DNA from: Zychaea mexicana
Taxonomy: Eukaryota; Mucoromycota; Mucoromycetes; Mucorales; Lichtheimiaceae
Assembly (NCBI RefSeq): GCF_025766255.1
Contig: NW_026516790.1
Location: 1 to 64,000, forward strand
Length of the DNA stretch: 64,000 nt
Direction of reading: 5' to 3'
Part shown: in pieces, positions 54,990 through 64,000 of the stretch
Numbering within the stretch: the first letter of the stretch is position 1
Layout: each line of letters starts with the position of its first letter
Program-made: the position numbers and the translations under genes
Notes under the pieces: model-generated
Databases searched by the model: none
What the model was told of the DNA's origin: nothing
Seen by the model: only the letters and a program-made list of their open reading frames with translations

Positions 54990-56217
54990 TGGTGCCTTCA
55001 ATGAAACAATGTCCTGTGATTATGGCTCTGAGATGCATATTACCTGGCCTCCAAGTCAAAAACGTCCTAGATGGCGCTGCACAAGAAGCTGCTGTAATAG
55101 GACTATAAAATCTGTTAGCAAGGGGTCATATTTCTATAGTAGGAAGGCAGACTTACGTGATATCCTATAGACCCTACATGGTTTTATTGCTGGTAATTCA
55201 GTAAAGGCTTTGACAAAGGTGACAGGACTTGACCGCCGTACAGTTGCACAGATCATTTTTGATGTTTACTAAATCATAGATAATGATATTACAGATGATG
55301 ATATTACTTTGGGTAAGTTTATATATTTCTCTTATCTTCCTTTGTTTAAAAAAAACTAAAAGTTTTTATTAGGTGGACCTGGTGTAACCGAGGTGCAGAT
55401 TGATGAGAGCAAGTTTGGCAAGAATAAGTACCATCGTAGCCATCCAGTTCTAGGTGTTTGGGTCTTTGGGATAGTAGAAAACCGGTCTGGTCAAGCAGGA
55501 AAGGCCTTTCTTTGTATTGTTCCAGATAGAACAGCTGATACATTGATTCCATTAATCCAACAATATGTCGGGTCTGGTACAAGAATCATTCCAGACTGCC
55601 ATCGTCCTTGTATGAGGTTGCGCCAGTTAGGATATGATTATGTAGTAGTAAATCATGATGTTGGGTTTGCCACAGTAAACTACAGCAGAGGGAATACAGA
55701 TGGCGATCAGCTTTTCAACTCCAATATGATTGAAGGTATACTATTCTCTTTATTGATTTTTGCTTTCTTATCTTCTTAGACTTACTTTTTTTGTAATAGG
55801 ATTTTAGACAGCTGTAAAACGCACTATTGATGCTTGTCCTTAGAGACTCTTAGAGCTCTTATGGCGCCGTAAGCACCAGAACCAGTGGCAATCCCTCTTA
55901 CAAGGCTTGCGTGATATTCAGTTTGAAGAGGGTAGTACTTCTACTACTTCTGTTAACTATGAGGAAATTGCTGCTGATTACTCAAGATATCATCGTTCTA
56001 ACTCAGAGGAAAACAGTGGTCAAGATAGCATGAGTTTTGTTGATCTTGCTGATTACAGAGATGATGGGCTACTTGATCATATTGATTATGACTCTGATTC
56101 CTCTGAATCTGATATTAGGTAATTTTTCTACTTCATTTCTACTATTATATATAGTACTAACAACTACTTACATTAGCGAGCATCTACTGCCCCATTCAAG
56201 AAGACGTATCCAGCTGT
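54990..56217 (+). pseudogene. IS1595/ISXO2-like DDE transposase
   Basis: A family best known from bacteria but present in some early-diverging eukaryotes. The N-terminal zinc-ribbon-like region reads MSCDYGSEMHITWP then RWRCTRSCCNRTIKS (55010-55105). Core: VQIDESKFGKNKYHRS near 55396-55440 (first Asp), VWVFGIVE, TADTLIPLIQQY, RIIPDCHRPC near 55582-55610 (second Asp) and VVVNHDVGF; SNMIEG near 55720-55737 provides the last acidic residue before an intron. GT-AG introns fit at about 55312-55373 and 55736-55800. An acidic Ser-rich tail ends at 56122 or, after a further intron, near 56217. Stops occur after RDIL, IFDVY, at the start of exon 3 and after IDACP. The 5' end abuts the AT-rich repeat and may be truncated. 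Confidence 0.82.
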
Positions 56218-56770
56218 GATAATGATTTCCGTTTTCTCTTTATTATCTTTTCCCTTTCTCTTACTACTATTTTATCCTCTTTCATTTATCCTTACTATCT
56301 TTATCATTTTCTTATACTATCAGTGATTAAACTACTATACTTTTATCTATACAGCTTCTTTCTGTTATTTTTATGCAATGATATTAGTTAATAACCAACA
56401 TATGATGATAGCTTTAGCTAAATAGCATTTTTGAGGTTTACTTTTTTTTCCAGATTTCAAAGACATAAAAAGGTTGCGAGTCCCTGTTTTGAAATGCTAA
56501 TTTCTCATTGGTTATACATCATTGAGCTACACAATTTGGACTAGCATAACTTCGGATGCTGCAAATTGATTGGTTAAAATTAGAACTTTGTACAATCACG
56601 TGGGCACAAGATAAAGGGGGGTACGGTGGGAGTCAGCTTGAAGGGAGTTTTTTTGCAAAAATTATTTCAAATTCAAATACCGCTAGGGTAGTACAAAAAA
56701 TTTATTCAGGAAAATCAGAGAAGTCAAGGGTTGGAGGTAAGGTGCGATGGCTTTTGTATTTTTTGGTAGC

Positions 56771-59108
56771 CTACTCAGCATGCTTAAAATCGAGATCCCT
56801 GCTGTAAATTTCAATGAATCTCCAGGCACGCTTTTCATAATAAATTATGTACTGTATAGGGATTCGTTGAGGAAGCTGGTCGACGCGTTCTTGAAGGGAT
56901 TTGAAGAAATAATCACATTCTTGTCTAGTAATTCTCTTCATCTCTGCCCACACTCTTTCGATCCAGTTACACTCACAATGAAACTTTGGATATTTCTCAA
57001 AGATCATGTGGTGTTTAAAGCAGATCTCCTCTAAAAGGGACTTTTGTGCTTGGAAGTCTGGTTGACTTGACATAAGGTGCACTGCTCAGCAATTACTAGA
57101 GTTTTCGCGTTGACAATAGCGAATCAAACCTTCAGCTGGCCAAAGCCCTCTCTCCTTGATGACTGCGCTTAGCCCACAGGGAACACCAGCATCATCAACC
57201 ATACGCTGAACGAACCATTGACCATCAGGTCCGATATAGCCACCGTTACAGGAAACGATTTGCTTTCCTGCTGGACCCATATTCATTCTATAGGCATTGA
57301 GAGCATCATCCAGCATCACAGAGTGATTAGAGCTTTGGTCAAAGCAGAAGACGCCAATGCAGTCACCGTGAAGCACTTTAAACTTCTCGATGACTGATTC
57401 AAGCTGCTTCGCCATATGCTCTTTTTTCCAGTACCCGTCTTTTTGGGCACCAAGAATAATTGTTTCGCAACAAAATAAGCCATGGCACGAGCATCCAAAC
57501 GCGCTGAGCATTATTGCTCGACCTTGACCTTTCTTATAAATGATGCTTTCGTCTGTTGCAAGATACAAATTGCGTTTGCTGTCGTTCGAGTAGAAGTATG
57601 TCTCGTCATGAGTAACAAGGACTTTTCTGCAGTCCTATATAATTCATAACAAAGCATTCGTTATAAGAGCATTAATAAATTGTTTCCCTATTCAAGTGTA
57701 CCCAAATTTGCATCGCCAGTGCCTCTGGGTCATTGTCATTACTGTAGGAAAGCATGAGCTTATGATGCTCAAGCATTCTTTTCGACCACTCCTTCTGATA
57801 TTCAACAACGTCTTGACGTTCGTGACCGTCAATGTAAACGCCTTATGCTTGACTATCACGCACCATAAATCCCCATTTCTTCAGATACCGTCTGACAATG
57901 GATTCTGAAATCATGGTTTCAAGGCGGTGCTCAGGGTTGCTTTCGTCAACAACAAGCTTTTCTTGAATGATCTCCTGGAGTCCGCGGACCATTCTCTTCT
58001 CAGGCTTGAGAGAGCGAATGAACTCTAAGCACTTCGATTTTAGGTGCTCATCAGTAAGCATACATGCTGTCTTAATGTATGCACCTCGTTTCGACGGAAC
58101 AAGTGACTTATTGACGAGGTACTCGTTGGCCCATTTGTGAATTCGTTGAGCAAAGCGTTTACTGCATTTCCAAGTTCCTTCACTCAGTTGCAAAGACGCA
58201 TCAACCTTGCCAGTGCCATTTAACACCTTTGTGAAGAAGTCGTACAGAGTGCCAAAACGGGCTCTTTACAGCTGGTCGACGTCAGGCGTTTTCTTGTATG
58301 GATTGGCGTACTTTGGTAAGGCTAAAGCAGCCTCCTCCATGGTAAAGCGCTCTTGCTGCTTTTTCGCTTCCTTAGCTCTTTTCAATTCGATTTTCTGAAA
58401 TCCAAAAGCTTCTTCGATGCGCTGACAGCCTGCTGCCTTTTCTCGCTCCTTTCGTTCTTTACTCACAATAGTACGTGGATCATGCTTATGATAGATGGTC
58501 CCACGCCCTTTTTTATCAGTACCTTCGCTCCAGACAAGGAAACCACTGGATACCTGATTGGTGACTCTGAAGTATAAACAATATCTATAATATTGTTATA
58601 AATAACAATACTATAATATCTTACTATACTGTCAAGCGTTCAAATAAAAATCTAACTTCGTTGATTTTTAAATGAACTGGGTGTCGTCGTACCTCCTAGC
58701 CTGCTTTTTCTCAAACATAATGGTTGAAATTAACCATGGGGGTTAAGAATTTTATAGGGGTTGAGAAATTATTTTTTTAAACAAAAAATTAATTTCATGA
58801 TTTATTATAAACACTTAAAAATTATATTACTTATAATTTTTTACATGTTTATAATTTCACCAAAAACATAAAACTAGGGTTTCCCCCCCTCTGACAAGTT
58901 CTTCTTCGGTGAAGTCAAAATAGTCTTCACCAATGATTTCTTCGTCGCTGATATCTTCATCACTAGCGTAGGCTACTTCGTCAGAGGCAGGCGCAGGCTG
59001 CTCCTCACGCGTTTCAACGCGTTCTTCTATTTTGCACTGTAACTTCGCTTTTTTGCTGTTGTAGTAGTTGGCTTTTCCCTTGAGGGATTTTTTGCTTGGT
59101 TTAGGCAT
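56771..59108 (-). pseudogene. DDE transposase of the IS630/mariner group
   Basis: Exon 1 (59108 to about 58870) starts MPKPSKKSLKGKANYY and is acidic at its end. An intron contains the dispersed repeat. Exon 2 (about 58574-57715) carries a Lys/Glu-rich coiled coil (EREKAAGCQRIEEAFGFQK), a helix-turn-helix-like stretch (ETMISESIVRRYLKKWGF) and YIDGHERQDVV. After an intron (about 57713-57635), exon 3 has THDETYFYSND (first Asp), GVFCFDQSSNH (second Asp) and FHCECNWIERVWAEMKR (Glu). Stops: TAA after PDVDQL, TAA after RDSQA and TAG or similar after NSSNC, i.e. three breaks. Size and motif order otherwise match full-length fungal members. Confidence 0.8.
58632..58703 (+). repeat. Dispersed 72-bp repeat, copy B
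   Basis: Partner of 51396-51467, in the same orientation, inside the first intron of the transposase at 56771-59108. It keeps CG where copy A has CA or TG at several sites. Confidence 0.85.
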
Positions 59109-59435
59109 GTTGAATTACAATAGAGTTGTGATGGGAAGTAATGGTTCGATAGTAAATGGAAGAAGTGCTAATTGCGTTAGTTCAAAGCGAAATGGTGTAG
59201 ACTTTGAATGCAAAAAACGATTGTGTCCTAGCCAAATAGGGCCAAATACAGAAACTTTGAGGTGTTATTGCGTAGCGACAAATGGCTCAATCAAAATAAA
59301 CTTTAGCACACTGTGTTCCTCTCATCGAAAGCTGTCGATTGCGCTATATTTTGTGGCATTTGTAGGTGATGGGAAATTTCTATAAAGGCTGAAAATTGGG
59401 TCTCAGAAACTCCCTTCAAGCTGACTCCCACCATA

Positions 59436-61119
59436 CCTATATTGTACAAGATCTAATGATTATAGATGAAGAAAATAATAATGAGAATATAATTAATAAT
59501 AATGTAGAGGTAGATTTTCCTGAATATCAAACTATAAATAGAAAAAAAAGAAAAAAAGGTAAAAGTGAAGTGAAAGAGATTTCAATGAACAACAAATATT
59601 AAAAGATCATTTTCAAATTAAAAACATTAAGTATTAAAATAAAGATTAAATAGAGGTTTCATTTAAATATGTTTAATATATAAAATGTAGCAGGTTTCTC
59701 AGAAATGTAATAGGTTTCATAGAAATACTATTAAATCTCTGTATAAGAATTAATCCTCTGAAACTTTTTTCCAGGGGATTAAACTTGAACAATTAAATAT
59801 ACCACATTTAATTGTTTCATATTTATCAATGACTTAATAATAATTTTTTATAAATATATATAATATTCAGATTTTGAATTTTTTTAGAGGATGAATATCA
59901 ATTTTATATATAAAACCTATTTACATTTGTTACCATGGAGGAACAATTCTATTTATTTATTGTAGATATAAATCAAAGCAGTTGATAGTTTATAAGGTAT
60001 AAGTTGTAAAAAAAACTTGCACTGTAACTCTTTGTAGTTCTTTCTCTCAGAGAAAGGTTCATGAATTTCAATAAAAAAATAACATTTTTTGTCTTTGAAA
60101 AATTCAAAATAACTTTATACTTATATTAATTATATATAATTATCAGTACTATAATGGGCCTCGTCAAGGTTGGTTGGACCTAGGATATCACAGGTTTCAC
60201 AAAAAAAATAAATAATTTTAATTGGGTAGCAGAATTTTAAGCCCCCAGCAAAATTCAGCAAAATAGCTAGACCGTCTTTAATGCAGATACGTTTCTGAAG
60301 ATACCTTCTTTAGTAGGTTTCTCGGCCCTACGAATATACCGGTTAATGCATTATGGATCAATTATTACACCAGTTAATGCAAAGAAGAGCACAAAACGTC
60401 AATGAACAATACACATCAGAATGAAATAAAAGGCATAACACTAGTATATAAGGACATATTGATTAAGGTTACTATAAACCTTTCTTTTTTTCTGCTATAT
60501 CATATAAAAAAGTAAAAGAAAAACTCAAAAAATCTTGTTTGACGTTAATTTGTCTCATAGTGCAGCAAAAAATAAAAAAACTTTTGAGGCAGCAGTAAAC
60601 AAACAACAACCTGGGGCTTTTTTTCTACAAACAACATTTCGATTATGCTAATATAAACATTGAATAGAAGATTTTGTATCAGTTAAATAATTTTTGATTT
60701 GGAGTTGGACAATGATCTTTGTTCGTGTTTAAAATATAATACGTAAATGCCGTTTCTTATACATTCAAGTTCTTCGTCTTTTTACATCAGCTTTGGAAAA
60801 AACTTCTCTGTTCCCAATTTCACTAAAATATATACTAACCAATTGCTTCCTGTTCCTGGCTTCTACCGTAGTCTGACCAATCAATCGCGTATGGCCTTTT
60901 CCTTTCTTATTAATAAGTGTATGTATATAAGTATATTCCCAGGGTAAACATCTTTTTCCTTTCAAACTAACCACTCATTTTTACTCATTTATGCGCATTT
61001 ATGACTCTCAACCTAATGGACCACTCGTCTTTTCTCCTTCATATACATATACGGCGTGCAATTGAGCCCCGTTTGCACCTAGTTTCACTCGAAGTAGCAT
61101 ATATAATATGACCAGGTAA
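59436..61119. other. AT-rich intergenic region
   Basis: A Asn/Glu/Lys-rich frame at 59440-59602 (IIDEENNNENIINNN) is low complexity and may be a fragment. From 59650 to about 60740 there is no credible gene. 60960-61119 is probably the promoter side of the Harbinger accessory gene or holds the element's left end; I could not find a terminal repeat. Confidence 0.3.
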
Positions 61120-61155
61120 GTGACGGAAGGTAAGTACCAAAAATATCAATCAATT

Positions 61156-62678
61156 ATGGCACAACATCGATTCAGTGTCCCCATTCCAAACAACCCTGAA
61201 AATGGTCCCCAAACCAGTGCCCAAACAAGTTCACAGCAGGACAGCCTCGAGGACAACAGTGTACTGACAAATAGCCCATTGTATGGAGTGATGCATGGTG
61301 CTGCATCTTTTTATCCATCATTCCCATATTCACAAGTGCCTCATTACCCTCCTTCTCCAATGACACAGACACAAACAGGAGGAGTGCCTTTGCTGCCAGC
61401 ACCGCCTGCGCAGGCTGAAGAAGCATCGATACCACCTGGTGACCAGCAAATCGCACAGTCTTCAGGATCACAATCGGCAACGCATGTACCAGATTCTATG
61501 ATGGCTGGCCATTCAACAACTTCATCAGTACCTGCTACGGCAGCTACTACACCAGCAGTAGCCTCTTCAAGCGCAGCAGCAACAGTACCTTCTGCAACCG
61601 CACCAACTACAACTGCGTCAGGTATAGGACATTTCTTTTTGTTTAGTTAATAATTGTTGTCGTCAATACACTTGTTTATCGTTTGAATATGTGTTTTAGG
61701 ACGAGCCAATTGGACGAGTGAAGATATAAAGAAACTTGCCAAGGCAGTAGCAGAAAGGAAGCAGCGGTTTTTTGCAAACAAGTCGTCGACCACTGCAACT
61801 ATCAGCTGGATCATATTTGCCGCATCTTACACACAACAATAAGTACTCACCAAGGTAGATTGGTTGCGAGACAAATGGGAGAAGGACACGAGAGAAAAAA
61901 ATCTCCAGTCCAGTCAAGGTGTTCCTAGCGGTCTACACTCACATATAACATGGGAAGGTAAGCTCAGATATAGTGATATTATATCTACAAGGACGCCTAT
62001 TGCATTGTATATACTAAACTGTATATAAAAAAAGCCTACGTTAAATTTAAGTGGCCTCTATGGGAGGATTGCGAGAATATATTCGGCGACAGCATTGGTG
62101 CCAACTCTCAAATCCAAATGGATAGCTTGAGTGGGCTAGTGGATGAGAGCGATAATCAATCACAGCGAGGCGATGACGCTATTGGTGAAGAAGTTTAAGA
62201 AGCTTCGGGACCTAGACTTCACGTGGATGATGAAACGTAAGCTTTTGAAATGCTCATTCCGATGGGCTATACGATATACAGATGTTTGTTATTGACCGAA
62301 TATTTCCTTTGTTTCTTTCTTTTTTTTAGCATGGATTTTACTGAGAGTTTCATGTCTGAACGTTCGCGTCTTCACGTTGAAATACACAAGACTCGTCAAA
62401 AACAGTTGGACCTTGCAATCGAAAAAATGCGAGCCCAGACTCGACGCGAAGAAATGGCACATGAAGAATGCATGCAACGGCTGCACCATGAACACGACGC
62501 GCGATATATAAAACGTTTGCGACTGTCAATTGGATTAGAAGAGTTGAAACAAAAAAATGGGGGAGAGTACATATGGAGAGAAGAAAGAGAGGAGAGACGG
62601 GAGAGTACAGAAGAAGCGAGTAGTGTGGCAAGTAGTGTTGGAGGTGGAAGAGAGAGAGTAGGTTTGTTTTGTTTTTGA
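61156..62678 (+). pseudogene. Harbinger Myb/SANT-like accessory protein
   Basis: PIF/Harbinger elements need a second, Myb-like protein that binds DNA and carries the transposase to the nucleus. Exons: 61156-61621, 61700-61957, 62052-62236 and 62330-62678, with GT-AG introns in consistent phase. The N-terminus is a Pro/Ser/Thr/Ala-rich low-complexity stretch. A trihelix/Myb-like domain follows: GRANWTSEDIKKLAKAVAER, then TKVDWLRDKWEKD, then KWPLWEDCENIFGDSIGA. A C-terminal charged coiled coil includes RREEMAHEECMQRLHHEHD. Two TAA stops (after TQQ and after GEEV) stand where Gln is plausible. It faces the transposase at 62717-63964 tail to tail, 38 bp apart. Confidence 0.75.
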
Positions 62679-62716
62679 TTTTAGTTTTAAAATATTACAA
62701 TAAAAAACAAAAAGGC

Positions 62717-63964
62717 CTATCGAGCTGTGATTACAAGTGCTATCTTCAAGTACACTCGCATCATTTCGCCTGGGGTGATTTGACCTCTGTTACGTCTATT
62801 TGTGTCAACGAACTCGTTACCTTCATCATCATCACCCCAAAAGTCATCATCACCGGTCCGACGAAGCTCTCTTACGTTGCTCATGTCTGCGTCTGGATTG
62901 CGGCGCCATTGGAGGTCGCCAATGACGCTCAAGTAAGAGCCGTCATCTTTCACGTTTTGCACAAAATTGTGCAGCAGACAACAAACAGCAATCCAGTTCA
63001 TGCATTGCTTATAATCACGTTTGCTTCTGATCATGATCGGTAGACATTTTAAGCTTTGCCATCTGTTCTTCAAAAACCCGATCGTACGTTCAACCTCCAC
63101 TATACACAAAGTAGATCAAAAGAAAATGGCTCAACACACAAGAATACGTGGACAAATTACAAATTCGTAATAATACAACGTACCTCATACAGACGACAAC
63201 TTTCGATTGAACTGAAGATTTTCCGGGATCTGTCGTGCCTCCCCTTTATATGGTGTGACAAGACGCGGTGACAGAGGGTAAGCTGCATCGCCAAGAATGT
63301 ATTCAGATTCATCAAAGAATAAATCTAAATTCTTTCCTATCATACTTTTACGGAAAGCGCGCGAGTCGTGTACCTTCCCTGTTTCACTAGCAGAGAAGTA
63401 ACGGATCCGATCGTTGATATCACAAACGATCTGCAGATTAAGTGCATATCTTTTCTTTCTCGTAAAGAATTGTTCGCCTTGCCAACTTGGCTTGTATTGC
63501 AACACATCATCAGTGCCGTCAACAATACCAATGCATTCTTTGAATGCGAGGTCTTTGATATCATGAAGATCAGTCTTCAGTTGGCTGCGCTCGTCCTCAT
63601 TGGGCCAGAATACGAATTCCTTGATATGCTTCAGTAATGCATGAATTACCCTGTCCGTGAAGAGAGCAACTGTGCCCTTGCCGAAACCATATCTTGAAGC
63701 CACATCATCAAGATCGCGCGACAAGTGACTGAATCGGTATAATGCGATTCCCAACTGAATTCGAACAGGTGTCTGTCGCATTTTCCTTTCGTTTTTGTTG
63801 AAGACGTGGTCATCCTTGATGAGATCGTACAGTGCCTCAAACGTGTTCCTGGTCATTCGAAATTTGCGTCGAAATGCGGCGTTGTCGCTCGTTGTAAACA
63901 AAAGTTCACGTAGGTCGACGGCTTTAGGTTTCCTTTTTCTTGATACCAAGTAATGGCTTGACAA
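62717..63964 (-). CDS. PIF/Harbinger transposase (DDE_4 type)
   Basis: Cut-and-paste transposase. Exon 1 (63964-63191) starts MSSHYLVSRKRKPKAVD. It has a helical N-terminal region with RYGFGKGTVALFTDRVIHAL (helix-turn-helix-like), ECIGIVDGTDDVLQ near 63545-63505 (first Asp), VCDINDRI and ILGDAAYPLSPRLVTPYKG near 63300-63245 (second Asp). A 91-bp intron (63190-63100) precedes exon 2, which has VERTIGFLKNRWQSLK (Glu), RDYKQCMNWIAVCCLLHNF and an acidic end. I see no internal stop in either exon. About 385 residues, normal for the family. The element's right terminus must lie beyond the window. Confidence 0.88.
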
Positions 63965-64000
63965 GACCTTCTTGACAAATTCTTAGTCAAATTCCGTCAA

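Larger units (their letters stand above)
56624..59433 (-). mobile_element. IS630/mariner-related element, 2.8 kb
   Basis: The terminal inverted repeats are about 28 bp: CGGTGGGAGTCAGCTTGAAG at 56624 and, in reverse from 59433, TGGTGGGAGTCAGCTTGAAG, both continuing GGAGTTT. TA flanks each end (56622-56623 and 59434-59435). One transposase gene on the minus strand fills most of the element. Confidence 0.85.

Noticed and set aside
58857..59385. 105-codon plus-strand frame at 59068-59385
   Set aside because: It overlaps the first exon of the mariner-type transposase on the other strand and the element's subterminal DNA; no coding signal of its own.
4446..62678. Reassignment of TAA/TAG to Gln in this organism
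   Set aside because: TGA stops also occur inside the same genes at Arg positions and TAG at a Trp position. Genes such as the Plavaka and Harbinger transposases end normally, so decay explains the data better.

Overview
This window looks like a repeat-rich nuclear segment of an early-diverging, probably Mucoromycota/Mucorales-like, fungus. The grounds are short GT-AG introns, an intron-containing tRNA-Thr, and a mix of transposon families: Helitron, chromovirus, MULE, hAT, piggyBac, Tc1/mariner, Plavaka/CACTA-like, IS1595-like and PIF/Harbinger. The host assignment is inference. I recognise no ordinary housekeeping protein gene. Most coding sequence belongs to mobile elements, and most of those genes carry a few in-frame stops or a frameshift.

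Layout. 0.3-1.35 kb: a degenerate spliced gene of unknown function on the minus strand. 1.9-2.7 kb: four ~190-bp tandem units. 3.2-10.04 kb: a CRESS-DNA-virus-like Rep (HUH nuclease, then SF3 helicase) cut in two by a ~5.5 kb Helitron. 10.04-27.35 kb: a probable hAT element split by a 12.2-kb chromovirus LTR retrotransposon (425-bp LTRs, ATACA target duplications). The retrotransposon itself holds a 1.5-kb AT-rich insertion in gag and a 4.9-kb MULE between protease and reverse transcriptase. The MULE carries a 188-bp MITE in one terminal repeat. 27.3-28.45 kb: a Gln/Cys-rich gene remnant. 28.5-31.0 kb: piggyBac. 31.4 kb: tRNA-Thr(CGT).

32.45-40.68 kb: an 8.2-kb TA-flanked element with 590-bp terminal inverted repeats. 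It holds two homologous but divergent Tc1/mariner-type transposase genes, one without recognisable DDE residues. It also has a separate helix-turn-helix ORF and an ORF that runs into one terminal repeat. This is my best candidate for an undescribed arrangement. 42.8-46.3 kb: a second MULE. 46.3-51.3 kb: a Plavaka/Tnp2-type element with an apparently intact spliced transposase and a second ORF. 51.3-54.97 kb: very AT-rich, hairpin-studded DNA that resembles fungal mitochondrial intergenic sequence and contains two 451-bp direct repeats. 55.0-56.2 kb: an IS1595/ISXO2-like transposase. 56.6-59.4 kb: an IS630/mariner-related element. 61.1-64.0 kb: a convergent PIF/Harbinger pair (Myb-like protein and DDE transposase), with its right end beyond the window.

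The genes do not form a host pathway; each set serves the movement of its own element. Differences between repeat copies are mostly transitions. Several stops sit where Gln, Arg or Trp is expected, consistent with cytosine deamination. All calls were made by reading and hand alignment; no database search was possible.
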